Shown piece by piece: positions 9,063-17,077 of a stretch of DNA of 64,000 nucleotides. Origin of the DNA: Mycobacterium paraterrae (lineage in GTDB: Bacteria; Actinomycetota; Actinomycetes; Mycobacteriales; Mycobacteriaceae). Within the stretch, counting starts at the first letter, position 1, and every line of letters starts with the position of its first letter. Both the position numbers and the translations under genes were made by a program. The stretch is taken from positions 1,984,001 to 2,048,000 of the forward strand of contig NZ_CP092488.2 in the NCBI RefSeq assembly GCF_022430545.2, read 5' to 3'. The notes under the pieces were generated by a model. That model was not told the origin of the DNA and made no database searches. It was given only the letters and a program-made list of their open reading frames with translations.

Positions 9063-10580
9063 TTGAAGTCTGACGGAGAACTCATGGAAATACTCAATGC
9101 CTACGACCTGACCGGGTCCTACCGCGCCGCGGCCGAGCTGTGTGGGTGCTCGCACCACACCGTGAAGAAAGCGGTCGAGGATCGCAACGCTGGGCTGCCC
9201 CCGGCCACGCGGCGGGCCCGGATGATCGATGATTGGCGCGACCTGCTGGAAACCTGGGTCGCTGATTCGAAGGGCAAGATCCGCGGCGACAAAGCCCACG
9301 ACAAGCTGGTGGCGTTGGGCTACACCGGCACCGACCGCACCACCCGCCGTTCGTTGGCGGAGATCAAAGCGCAATGGCGCCTTGGCAATACACGCGTGCA
9401 CCGGCCCTGGATCACCGAGCCAGGACTGTGGCTACAGTACGACTTCGCCGACGGCCCCCTTGTCGCCGGCCGCAAGATCGTGCTGCTCGTGGCGTGGCTG
9501 GCGTGGAGCCGCTACCGCGTCGTGGTGGCTTTGCGGGACCGCACCGCACCCAGTGTCTTCGCCGGCCTGGACCGCATCTTTCGCATCGTCGGTGGTGCTC
9601 CGACCTACCTGCTCACCGACAACGAGAAGACCGTCACCACTGGACACATCGCCGGAGTTCCGGTCCGCAACCGGGCCGCGGTCACCTTCGGCCGCTACTA
9701 CGGCCTTTCGGTGCTGACGTGTGAACCCGCCGACCCAGCCACCAAGGGTGGGGTGGAGAACGCGGTGAAGCTCGCCAAAGCCGACATCGTGCCTACTGAG
9801 ACCAACCTCCTGCCGCAGTACGACTCGTTCGCCGACGTCGAAGCCGCATGCGCCGGTTTCACCACCGAGATCAACGCCCGCGTGCACCGGATCACGGGAC
9901 GCCGGCCGGCCGAGATGCTCATTCAGGAACGCCCGGCCCTGCACGCGGTTCCTGACCTGCCCCACACCGCCGCGTTGGGGGTGACCCGCCGGGTTCCCGA
10001 CAACACCCCGATGGTCACCTTCGACCACTGCCAATACTCGCTGCCCGCAACTCTTCTGGGCCAGACAGTGTGGATCCGTGACCACGACGGCACCGATGAG
10101 GTGGTGATCTGCGCTCTTGATGGCGGCGGCCCGGTGGAGGTGGCGCGGCATCGCCGCGCCGCCCCCGGTAGTCCCGCCATCAACGATGACCACTTCCCTG
10201 AGCATCGGGACAAGGTGCCCGGTGATTACCGGGTGCGGGCCCGCACTGTCAGTGAGCAGACCTTCCTGGCGCTGGGGCCGGGTGCGGCGGTGTGGCTCAA
10301 AGAAGCCGCCGCCGTCGGCACCGAACGGATCCTGCAGAAGATGGCCCACGCGGTGGAACTGTCGGCGTTAACCGGCCGCGCCGATGTCGACTGGGCGCTC
10401 GGGCATGCTGGCGTGCACGGTCGCTTCGCCACCGGTGACCTTGATTCCATCCTCGCCAGCAAGGGCATGGACACCACTCGCCGCGGCGCCGACGAAGACA
10501 CCTCCCTGGCGCAAGGAACCAGTGGGTGGAACTTATTCGGCCGCAACGTTATCGACGCTGACGAGGCAGGCATCGCGTGA
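9063..10580 (+). CDS. istA: IS21 family transposase IstA
   Basis: 505 residues from the TTG at 9063, which follows a CAGGAGAG ribosome binding site; the ATG at 9084 is an alternative. The N-terminal helix-turn-helix is GSYRAAAELCGCSHHTVKKAVED. The integrase-type catalytic core shows the DDE triad: Asp in WLQYDFADG, Asp in LLTDNEKTV, and Glu in KGGVENAVK. A C-terminal beta-barrel-like region follows. It catalyses strand transfer together with the IstB ATPase. Length is normal for the family and no inactivating change is seen. Confidence 0.95.
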   Translation: MKSDGELMEILNAYDLTGSYRAAAELCGCSHHTVKKAVEDRNAGLPPATRRARMIDDWRDLLETWVADSKGKIRGDKAHDKLVALGYTGTDRTTRRSLAEIKAQWRLGNTRVHRPWITEPGLWLQYDFADGPLVAGRKIVLLVAWLAWSRYRVVVALRDRTAPSVFAGLDRIFRIVGGAPTYLLTDNEKTVTTGHIAGVPVRNRAAVTFGRYYGLSVLTCEPADPATKGGVENAVKLAKADIVPTETNLLPQYDSFADVEAACAGFTTEINARVHRITGRRPAEMLIQERPALHAVPDLPHTAALGVTRRVPDNTPMVTFDHCQYSLPATLLGQTVWIRDHDGTDEVVICALDGGGPVEVARHRRAAPGSPAINDDHFPEHRDKVPGDYRVRARTVSEQTFLALGPGAAVWLKEAAAVGTERILQKMAHAVELSALTGRADVDWALGHAGVHGRFATGDLDSILASKGMDTTRRGADEDTSLAQGTSGWNLFGRNVIDADEAGIA

Positions 10581-11353
10581 CTACCACCACGACCACCGCG
10601 TCGCTACCCGCCGACGTCGAAGCGCTGATGCGTGGGCTGCGGTTGCCGCACGCCCGCGCGATCGCCGCCGACGTGCTGGCCACTGCCCGAGCTCAACGCT
10701 GGGACCCCACCGAGGTGATCAAAGCGCTGCTGACCGAGGAGTCCGCCGGCCGGGCCCGGTCCATGCTGGCCGCCCGCCGCAAAGCCGCCGGCTTCCCGAC
10801 CGGGAAGACATTCGACGTGTGGGACCCCAATGCGTCGTCGATCCCGTTACCGACCCAGCAGGCGCTACAGACCCTGGAGTGGGTGGGTCGTCGGGAGAAC
10901 CTGGTGGTCTGCGGGCCCGCTGGCACCGGCAAGACGTTCTTCCTCGAAGCGTTGGGGCAGAAGGTCATCGAAGCCGGGATGCCGGTGGCGTGGTTCACCC
11001 TCGAGCAGATCGGGGTCCTGGTTCGGGCGCACCGCGCTGACGATTCGTTGGGCAAGGCCGTGGCCAAGATCGTGCGTGCCGAGCTCGTGGTGATTGACGA
11101 CGTTGGACTGTTGCCCGTCGGTGCCGATGCCGCTGAAGGGCTCTACCGCATCGTCGAGGCCGCCTATGAACGGCGCTCGGTGGCGATCTCATCGAACCTG
11201 CACCCCAGTGGTTTCGATGAGCTGATGCCCAAGACGTTGGCGACTGCCACCGTGGACCGGCTGCTGCATCACGCGCACCTGTGCCAGACCAGCGGAGACT
11301 CCGTGCGGCTGGCCCAAGCCCTGCACGGGAAGGGAGTCAAACCCTTGAGCTGA
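10577..11353 (+). CDS. istB: IS21 family helper ATPase IstB
   Basis: 258 residues. AAA+ ATPase with Walker A (CGPAGTGKTFFLEAL, about residues 111-125) and Walker B (ELVVIDDVGLLP, about 170-181), preceded by the IstB N-terminal region. In IS21 elements this protein remodels target DNA and licenses IstA. The GTG start overlaps the istA stop as GTGA, so expression is coupled. Confidence 0.95.
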   Translation: MTTTTTTASLPADVEALMRGLRLPHARAIAADVLATARAQRWDPTEVIKALLTEESAGRARSMLAARRKAAGFPTGKTFDVWDPNASSIPLPTQQALQTLEWVGRRENLVVCGPAGTGKTFFLEALGQKVIEAGMPVAWFTLEQIGVLVRAHRADDSLGKAVAKIVRAELVVIDDVGLLPVGADAAEGLYRIVEAAYERRSVAISSNLHPSGFDELMPKTLATATVDRLLHHAHLCQTSGDSVRLAQALHGKGVKPLS

Positions 11354-11387
11354 CAACGGCCTCAACCACCGGTGGCGGACACACCCT

Positions 11388-11484
11388 AATGGGCAGATTC
11401 GTGTCCGCCACTGGGCAGTTCTTATTGGCCACCTACGGGCAGTTCTCATGTCCGCCCACGGGCAGTTTCAGCTGTCCATTGACA
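11388..11484. repeat. right-end transposase-binding repeats of the IS21 element
   Basis: Read on the minus strand, four tandem imperfect copies begin at 11484 with TGTCAATGGACAGCTGAAAC and continue inward at about 23-bp spacing. A partial GTGTCCGCCACCGGTGG follows. They match the left-end repeats in inverted orientation. Confidence 0.8.
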
Positions 11485-11489
11485 TAAGG
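11485..11489. repeat. IS21-family target-site duplication, right copy
   Basis: TAAGG, identical to the copy at the left border. Confidence 0.85.
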
Positions 11490-11494
11490 TGACG

Positions 11495-11605
11495 ATGATC
11501 ACCAGCTCGTACCGGATCAATCCGGTCGAACATACTGCGGTGCTGGATCTTTCGTCAGCTAGCGACGCCAACTCGGTCGTGATCTGGACTCGCGACGCGC
11601 ACTAA
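11495..11605 (+). CDS. possible small ORF abutting the IS element
   Basis: A 36-residue frame starting MITSSYRINPVEH and ending TRDAH. The AAGGTG just before it could serve as a ribosome binding site and is partly built from the target duplication. No family was recognised. It may be a genuine small gene whose promoter was displaced by the insertion, or chance. Confidence 0.2.
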   Translation: MITSSYRINPVEHTAVLDLSSASDANSVVIWTRDAH

Positions 11606-11777
11606 GCGTGAATCCGACACACAACGCAGCGAGAGGCCATCGATCGTGCGAACCGATCAGTGTGATCACGGGACAAGCCTTGATGGGCAATCATGCGGCG
11701 CGCAGTCTATGTCGAGTCGAGCGCGCCGCTGCATCACATGCGTCGTGGGTGTCGACCGCAAAGAGAGAGGCAGGCCG

Positions 11778-12383
11778 ATGGGAAATACGGCACAGGAACC
11801 AACAGGGCTAGACCGTTACGTGTATTCGCAGTCACCCGGGTACGACGAACGGGCGGTGCGAGCGGCGTTCCACGCTGCGGTGCCGTTGAGCACTATTGCA
11901 ATCTTCTGCTACGACCCGCGAGCGGCGAAGATTCCTTACGCACTGTCGACGTTGCTGCCCGGCGAGGTGTACCCGGGTCAGGTCGTGTATGACGACGACG
12001 GTAAGAAGGTCGGCGGAACGGCGACGATCATGCCGGTGGTCGTTGCCGGCGGTCGTGCCGTCGATGCGTTGCGTTCAATCACCATCGGGCACCACCTTTT
12101 CGGCCTGCGTCACGTCGCGGTGGTGCATCACACCAATTGCGGAACCAGCAGCTTCACCCCCTCGGGCCTCCTGCACGCTTACCAGGAGGAGCAGGCAGTC
12201 GACATCGCCACGGTCTACGACCGTGACGATTTGGCTATCACACATTTGGAAGCGTCGCTGCACCATGACGTCGAGCTGCTTCGGTCCTCGCCCGCAATAC
12301 CACGCAGTGTGGACATCACGGGCTACGTCTACGACATCGACCGCGACGCATTCCTCGATGTGGCCATCCGGCCGTCCACGTGA
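11778..12383 (+). CDS. beta-carbonic anhydrase-like protein (possible clade D / COS hydrolase type)
   Basis: 201 residues. The zinc-site signature is present: Cys44-Tyr-Asp46-Pro-Arg48 (canonical C-x-D-S-R) and His118-x-x-Cys121 in VVHHTNCG. Family beta-carbonic anhydrases hydrate CO2. The Ser-to-Pro change in the Asp-Arg dyad motif and the overall short form recall the clade D group, which includes carbonyl sulfide hydrolases. That alternative is inference. A GAGAGGCAGG site precedes the ATG at 11778; the frame is open upstream to 11646. It is convergent with the TetR gene across a hairpin. Confidence 0.8.
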   Translation: MGNTAQEPTGLDRYVYSQSPGYDERAVRAAFHAAVPLSTIAIFCYDPRAAKIPYALSTLLPGEVYPGQVVYDDDGKKVGGTATIMPVVVAGGRAVDALRSITIGHHLFGLRHVAVVHHTNCGTSSFTPSGLLHAYQEEQAVDIATVYDRDDLAITHLEASLHHDVELLRSSPAIPRSVDITGYVYDIDRDAFLDVAIRPST

Positions 12384-12393
12384 GCTGATCTCC

Positions 12394-12416
12394 GTCGCGA
12401 ATGAGAATTTCGCGAC
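12394..12416. terminator. hairpin between convergent genes, probable bidirectional terminator
   Basis: Perfect 8-bp stem GTCGCGAA / TTCGCGAC with a 7-base loop, placed exactly between the carbonic-anhydrase-like gene and the convergent TetR gene. No long U tract follows, as is common in mycobacteria. Confidence 0.55.
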
Positions 12417-12424
12417 CGGACTCC

Positions 12425-12940
12425 TCACGTCAACAGGCTAGCCGTAGCGCGGTCGAAGGCGGCCGTGTCGCCAAGGGCGCGGGCCAGGATCATCGCTCCC
12501 TCCAGTGTCGCAATCACGCTGTGGGCGCGCGCCTTCGCGGCGCGTCCTCCAATTCGGCGAGCCAGATCGGCGGTGATGCGCTCGAAGAAATCGTGGGCAG
12601 CGTCGGCGACCTCGGGCGGCAGGGCTCCTGTCTCAGCTCCCAGCGCCCCGCCCAGACAGATGAACCCGTCGGCGCGCAAGGTCGTCCGGAACACGTCGTG
12701 GTAGGCGGCCACGGCGCCGACTCCGCGCGCGGTCGCATCGTCCACTGCAGCTAGTACCCGATCCGTGTACCGCCTCATCACGGCGGCGGTGAGCGCCGAC
12801 TTCGTCGGAAAATGCCAATGGACGCTGGAACTCTTGATTCCGAGCTCGGCGGCAAGGTCTCGAAAACTGTAACTGTTGTAGCCAGCCTCTCGTATGCGAC
12901 TCTCCGCCAGGTCCATCAACCGCTCAGCGGTGTCTCCCAT
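12425..12940 (-). CDS. TetR family transcriptional regulator
   Basis: 171 residues. The DNA-binding domain occupies about residues 1-50: AERLMDLAESRIREAGYNSYSFRDLAAELGIKSSSVHWHFPTKSAL contains the helix-turn-helix. The C-terminal part (LGGALGAETGALPPEVADAA) matches the TetR_C branch seen with AcuR-type regulators. The ATG at 12940 puts two CTATCGATAG palindromes directly upstream, so autoregulation is likely. It is divergent from a LysR gene. Confidence 0.85.
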   Translation of the reverse strand: MGDTAERLMDLAESRIREAGYNSYSFRDLAAELGIKSSSVHWHFPTKSALTAAVMRRYTDRVLAAVDDATARGVGAVAAYHDVFRTTLRADGFICLGGALGAETGALPPEVADAAHDFFERITADLARRIGGRAAKARAHSVIATLEGAMILARALGDTAAFDRATASLLT

Positions 12941-12950
12941 GCCTGGCTCT

Positions 12951-13022
12951 CTATCGATAGGTCGGTTTTGACAAACGATACCCCGCCTCGTACTTTTGAA
13001 GCATCTATCTATCGATAGATAG
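12951..13022. promoter_or_regulatory. paired CTATCGATAG operators in the TetR/LysR divergent region
   Basis: CTATCGATAG at 12951-12960 is a perfect 10-bp palindrome, 10 bp before the TetR start. A longer perfect 18-bp palindrome, CTATCTATCGATAGATAG, lies at 13005-13022, 28 bp before the LysR start. The shared core suggests one dimeric repressor, most likely the adjacent TetR. Confidence 0.7.
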
Positions 13023-13050
13023 GGACCGTGATGGATGGGTTGGGCGGCGC

Positions 13051-14010
13051 GTGGAGCTACGTCAGCTAGAGGCATTCGTGGCGGTGGCCAGCGAGCTTCA
13101 TTTCGGCCGCGCCGCTCAGAAACTGCATATGGGCCAGCCTGCGGTAAGCGCGCTGGTCCAACGTTTGGAACGCGAGCTTGGTGCACCGCTGTTGGTCCGC
13201 ACGACACGCAGAGTGTCGCTCACCGGGGCGGGAACCGAGTTGTTGGGCCGCGCCAAGAACATCCTCGATGAAGTCGGATCCGCCTGCGCCGCTGTGCATC
13301 GCGTCAGCGAAGGGCATGCCGGCACGGTTAGGGTCGGTATCACACCTCCGGTAGCACCGGTGTTAGCGCCGCACCTGGCCGCCGCGCTAGAACGCCACGC
13401 ACCTGATGTGAACCTGGTCATCCGGCGTATGTGGCTGCCAGACCTGGAGCAATCAGTGGCCGACGGTCGGGTCGACGTCGCGATTTCATGTGCCCGGCTG
13501 CCCGATCCCCCTGGGGTTATCGGCAAAGTCTTTTGTGGGGAGAGCCTGCTGGTGAGCGTGCGAGCAAGTCATCGTCTCGCCGGGCGCAGCTCGATCGCGC
13601 TGGCCGACCTCGCCGGTGAGACGCGCGGGATGCACAGTTCGGCGTTGTTCCCGGCGTGGGCACGAGCACATCTACAGGCGCTGGAGGCGGCAGGGGTTCT
13701 TCCGCTCACTGTGGAGCTTGCCGACACAGACCTCTTCGCTCGCCGGTGGACAGAGCAGCCGGAGGTGGACTGGATCTTGACCACCCCCTCGATGGTGGCT
13801 CCCGATCCGAATAGCGTAGCCAGGCCGGTAACCCCTGCGCTGGTATTGCCCTACACGCTGCAGTGGAACCCCGCCCGCGCCGCTACACCCGCCGTCGGGC
13901 GCTTCGTCCACCTCGCACTGTCAGTCGACGTGCCGTCCGGCTGGGTCACTCAACCGGACCACCTCCGTCATCGCGATCCCACGGCAGCTGGTGATCGCGA
14001 CCGGCGATGA
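13051..14010 (+). CDS. LysR family transcriptional regulator
   Basis: 319 residues from GTG. The winged helix-turn-helix is at residues 1-60 (LRQLEAFVAVASELHFGRAAQKLHMGQPAVSALVQRLERELG), followed by the periplasmic-binding-protein-like effector domain (GTVRVGITPPV onwards). The C-terminal 30 residues are Arg/Asp/His-rich and beyond the usual domain end. Its control target is not evident; the alpha/beta hydrolase about 250 bp downstream in the same direction is a candidate. Confidence 0.88.
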   Translation: MELRQLEAFVAVASELHFGRAAQKLHMGQPAVSALVQRLERELGAPLLVRTTRRVSLTGAGTELLGRAKNILDEVGSACAAVHRVSEGHAGTVRVGITPPVAPVLAPHLAAALERHAPDVNLVIRRMWLPDLEQSVADGRVDVAISCARLPDPPGVIGKVFCGESLLVSVRASHRLAGRSSIALADLAGETRGMHSSALFPAWARAHLQALEAAGVLPLTVELADTDLFARRWTEQPEVDWILTTPSMVAPDPNSVARPVTPALVLPYTLQWNPARAATPAVGRFVHLALSVDVPSGWVTQPDHLRHRDPTAAGDRDRR

Positions 14011-14189
14011 ATAACGTATTCCGACAGCAGATTTGGGGAGTATAGCGGTGTACGTAACGTGGTCGAGGTCATCTGGAGCAGGGTCGCCGGCCCGGTGATC
14101 GGTGGTGGGAGCTTCCGCGGGCGACGTGACGGAATCCGCTTAGGCACTTCGGGATTGATCGGGTGGGGCAATGACTGCGATAACGTATT
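14011..14189. promoter_or_regulatory. direct repeats of ATAACGTATT upstream of the alpha/beta hydrolase
   Basis: The identical 10-mer ATAACGTATT occurs at 14011-14020 and 14180-14189 in the gene-free region before the hydrolase. The second copy is about 70 bp upstream of its start. It could be a LysR or other activator site; this is only a pattern observation. Confidence 0.3.
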
Positions 14190-14257
14190 TCCCCTTTTTT
14201 CATGGCTGAGGTGACCGCAGTCTGTAGATCGTCACCCATCACGGTTGAAAGGTAATC

Positions 14258-15133
14258 ATGAGTTCATTCGGCACACGGTTTCATACAGTCTCAATCGACG
14301 GCCTTGATGTGTTCTACCGGGAGGCCGGTGATCCGTCGAACCCGACATTGCTTCTGCTACACGGGTTTCCGTCCAGCTCACACATGTTCCGGAACCTGAT
14401 CTCGTCGCTGGCCGACAGCTACCACCTGGTTGCGCCGGATCACATCGGGTTCGGCAACTCCGCCAAGCCTACGGTCGACGAATTCACCTATAGTTTCGAT
14501 CGACTGACCGAGATCACCGAAAAGCTGATCACGCATCTGGGCCTGCAGCGTTTCGCCATCTACATCCAGGACTACGGCGCTCCCATCGGGTTGCGGATCG
14601 CAAGTGCGCGCCCGGAGCGCATCACGGCGATCATCACGCAAAGCGGCAACGCGTACATGGAAGGGTTCGCCAGGCCGTTCTGGGACCGGCTGTTCACCTA
14701 CGCCAAGGATCGCACGCCGGAGAACGAGATACCGGTGCGGGAGTACTTCACCCCCGAAGCCACCAAATGGCAGTACACCAACGGAGTACCCGCGGACCGC
14801 CTCGATCGGCTCGCCCCCGAAGCCTGGCAACTCGACCAAGCCACCAACCTGGATGGCGAAGCCAACGCTGCTATTCAGTTGCAACTGTTTTGGGACTATC
14901 AGTTCAACCTCGATGGTTACCCGAAGTTCCAGGAGTACTTTCGCACTCACCAGCCGCCACTGCTGGTCACGTGGGGCAAGAACGACGAAATCTTCAGCGC
15001 CCCAGGCGCCGAGGCGTACAAGCGTGACCTGCCCAATGGTGAGTTCCACCTGCTCGACGCCGGCCATTTCGCGCTGGAATCTCACGGCGAAGAGATCAGC
15101 GGCTACATCCGCGATTTCTTAGCCAAGCTGTAA
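14258..15133 (+). CDS. alpha/beta hydrolase with Asp nucleophile (haloalkane dehalogenase/epoxide hydrolase-like)
   Basis: 291 residues. Oxyanion motif HGFPSSSHMFRN and nucleophile elbow IQDYGAPIG with Asp105 in place of Ser, which defines the dehalogenase/epoxide-hydrolase branch. The acid lies in WGKNDEIF and the catalytic His in DAGHFALE. Known relatives hydrolyse haloalkanes, haloacids or epoxides via a covalent ester to Asp. The substrate is unknown. GAAAGG precedes the ATG. It stands alone with a strong hairpin after it. Confidence 0.88.
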   Translation: MSSFGTRFHTVSIDGLDVFYREAGDPSNPTLLLLHGFPSSSHMFRNLISSLADSYHLVAPDHIGFGNSAKPTVDEFTYSFDRLTEITEKLITHLGLQRFAIYIQDYGAPIGLRIASARPERITAIITQSGNAYMEGFARPFWDRLFTYAKDRTPENEIPVREYFTPEATKWQYTNGVPADRLDRLAPEAWQLDQATNLDGEANAAIQLQLFWDYQFNLDGYPKFQEYFRTHQPPLLVTWGKNDEIFSAPGAEAYKRDLPNGEFHLLDAGHFALESHGEEISGYIRDFLAKL

Positions 15134-15151
15134 CGCCGCCTTGCGGGGGTA

Positions 15152-15183
15152 CGGCCCGGTTCGGCGCTCGTTCAGCCGGGCCG
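15152..15183. terminator. GC-rich hairpin between convergent genes
   Basis: Stem CGGCCCGG / CCGGGCCG with a 16-base loop lies between the alpha/beta hydrolase and the convergent flavoenzyme gene; probable bidirectional terminator. Confidence 0.5.
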
Positions 15184-15216
15184 GGCCGCACCTACCTTCC
15201 GCGCCCAGTACCCATC

Positions 15217-16605
15217 TCATAGTGAACTGAGAAGTTGATTGAAGCCCTCGGTCATCGAGGGATGGGTGTAGATCGCGTCGCGCAGTTCGCCAGCGGTAAT
15301 GCCGTGCCGCATAGCGAGGGCGACGGTGTTGATCACTTCGTGCGCGTCGTATGACAGCAACGCCGCCCCGAGGATTTCATCGGTGTCGGCATCAACCACG
15401 ACCTTCATCATTCCCGATGTCTGATCGACGATGCGCGCGCGCGGCATGGTCGCCATGTCGGCAACCCGCATCGCCGCGGCTTTGATCGCGTGCATTTGCC
15501 TCGCAGCCTTTTCGGTCAGTCCCACGCGCGCCAGGGGAGGGGTCATAAAGAGCGTGTAGGGCACCGCGAGACGCCCAGCGGTGCTTCGCTTTCCGTCACC
15601 GGCTAACTGCGAGAGCACGATGCGGTAGTCGTCGAGGGAAATGTAGGTGAACTGCGGTCCGCCATTGACGTCACCGACAGCGAAGATGTGGTGCTGGGTT
15701 GTCCGAAGGACATCGTCAACGACTACGGCGCCGGCACTGTCGACGGCAACACCTGCGACGTCGAGTCCCAGGTTCTCAGTGGCCGGGCGGCGACCCAGCG
15801 CGACCAGCACGGCATCGGCATCGACGCTGCGGGTTGCGCCGCTGGTGAGGTAGCGCACCGTCACACCGTGCACCGAGTGGTCGACGGCGGTGACATCCGC
15901 GGCGGTTTTGATAGCGACTCCGCAGCTGGCCAGGATTTCGCGAGCGGTTTTAGCGACGTCGTCGTCTTCGTGGGCGAGCACCTCGCTGCCGCGTTCGACC
16001 ACGGTCACCGCGCAACCGTAGGCCGCAAACATCGCCGCGAATTCGAGCCCGATATAGCCGCCGCCGAGAACGGTCAGACGGTCGGGCAGCTCGTCGAGAC
16101 CGAGCATCTCGGCGCTGTCATATACCGCGGCTGTATCCCTCAATCCGGGAATCGGTGGGTAGACCGGCTGCGAGCCGGTGTCGATCACCACCCATCGCGC
16201 GTTGACCGTGACATGCGGGCCGCTAAGCGTCTCGACGCGCACGGTATGAGGGTCGGTGAAATATCCCCGTCCGGTCAGCACCGTCACCGTGTCGAGTTCG
16301 TCTAAAGCGGCGAAATTGATAGATCGCAAGGAGTCCGTCAGTCGGGTGGTCGCGGCCTCCGCTGCCCGAAACGCTCTGTGGTGCGCGGTTTCCCGGTTAA
16401 GGTGCTCGGATTGAAATACTAGCGATTTCGTCGGAACACACCCGGTGTTGATGCACGTTCCGCCATACATCTGCGGCGATTGCTCGATCATCACCACCCG
16501 CCAACCCTGTGTGCCCAGCACTCCGGCCAACGTCTTGCCGCCTTTGCCGAAGCCAATGACGGCCAGGTCTACCTCCAGCTCGTCGCGCACAGCATCAGTG
16601 GTCAT
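15217..16605 (-). CDS. RclA-like flavin disulfide oxidoreductase
   Basis: 462 residues. FAD-binding start VDLAVIGFGKGGKTLA, redox-active disulfide GGTCINTGCVPTKS, central NAD(P)-binding LTVLGGGYIGLEFAAMFAAYG, the ATG-like FAD motif HIFAVGDVNGG, and a C-terminal dimerisation domain with IYTHPSMTEGFN. The disulfide loop and the C-terminal HPSM motif resemble E. coli RclA (hypothiocyanous acid reductase, reactive chlorine resistance) more than mercuric reductase or lipoamide dehydrogenase. Likely a cytoplasmic oxidative-stress enzyme (inference). Confidence 0.85.
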   Translation of the reverse strand: MTTDAVRDELEVDLAVIGFGKGGKTLAGVLGTQGWRVVMIEQSPQMYGGTCINTGCVPTKSLVFQSEHLNRETAHHRAFRAAEAATTRLTDSLRSINFAALDELDTVTVLTGRGYFTDPHTVRVETLSGPHVTVNARWVVIDTGSQPVYPPIPGLRDTAAVYDSAEMLGLDELPDRLTVLGGGYIGLEFAAMFAAYGCAVTVVERGSEVLAHEDDDVAKTAREILASCGVAIKTAADVTAVDHSVHGVTVRYLTSGATRSVDADAVLVALGRRPATENLGLDVAGVAVDSAGAVVVDDVLRTTQHHIFAVGDVNGGPQFTYISLDDYRIVLSQLAGDGKRSTAGRLAVPYTLFMTPPLARVGLTEKAARQMHAIKAAAMRVADMATMPRARIVDQTSGMMKVVVDADTDEILGAALLSYDAHEVINTVALAMRHGITAGELRDAIYTHPSMTEGFNQLLSSL

Positions 16606-17059
16606 GGGATCCGACTGTCGTCATGTCTAGCTTTCCGATCTGTGCGTCGCGGCGATCCGTTGCCGGTCCAAATTCAGCATCACCACCGCGAAAGTGGCGA
16701 GAACTGTTGATGCTTAGCAACATGCACGACGGGAAGGCCGCAGAAAAAGATGCAAAGGACTATGGCTGTGATCGCACGCTCCAATAAGTGAATACGGGCT
16801 ACGTCGAGATCTGTTCTGACACAGGCGGTTTGCATGCGAACGACCTGTTGCGCCGCGGGGATGCTCGGGGGAGTGTCGCAGCTGACGTCCATTGATCGCT
16901 CGTGACAATCACTGCCATCGCGAACTGCCGCTTGTTCTCGCGGGCTCATTCACCCACTCTGGAATCCGCGTCCTGGGGAGGTGGAGCTGTGACGGATGGC
17001 TGTGCCGGCGCCCGGTGGTCACCCGGTGCGACCGAGGTTGTGATCTGGATTGCTGTGGC
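16606..17059. other. gene-free stretch upstream of the PPE gene
   Basis: About 450 bp with no convincing coding frame on either strand. Short frames here, one containing a hydrophobic run on the minus strand, have no start signals or family features. It should hold the promoters for the divergent flavoenzyme and PPE genes; no clear operator was seen. Confidence 0.5.
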
Positions 17060-17077
17060 ATGGTCAGCGCAACGGTG

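Larger units (their letters stand above)
8847..11484 (+). mobile_element. complete IS21-family insertion sequence (about 2.64 kb)
   Basis: The element carries istA and istB in a coupled pair, has ends starting TGTC in both orientations, and is flanked by direct copies of TAAGG. Both ends carry tandem copies of a roughly 22-bp motif of the form GGCGGACATGAAAACTGCCC. No frame disruption is visible in either gene, so it may be active. Assigning it to a named IS would need a database comparison. Confidence 0.92.

Noticed and set aside
9432..10349. 305-residue open frame antisense to istA
   Set aside because: High-GC antisense shadow of a clearly conserved DDE transposase; no start signal or family features.
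16680..16949. Minus-strand 89-residue frame with a hydrophobic run
   Set aside because: No ribosome binding site, composition unlike neighbouring genes, no family; treated as non-coding.
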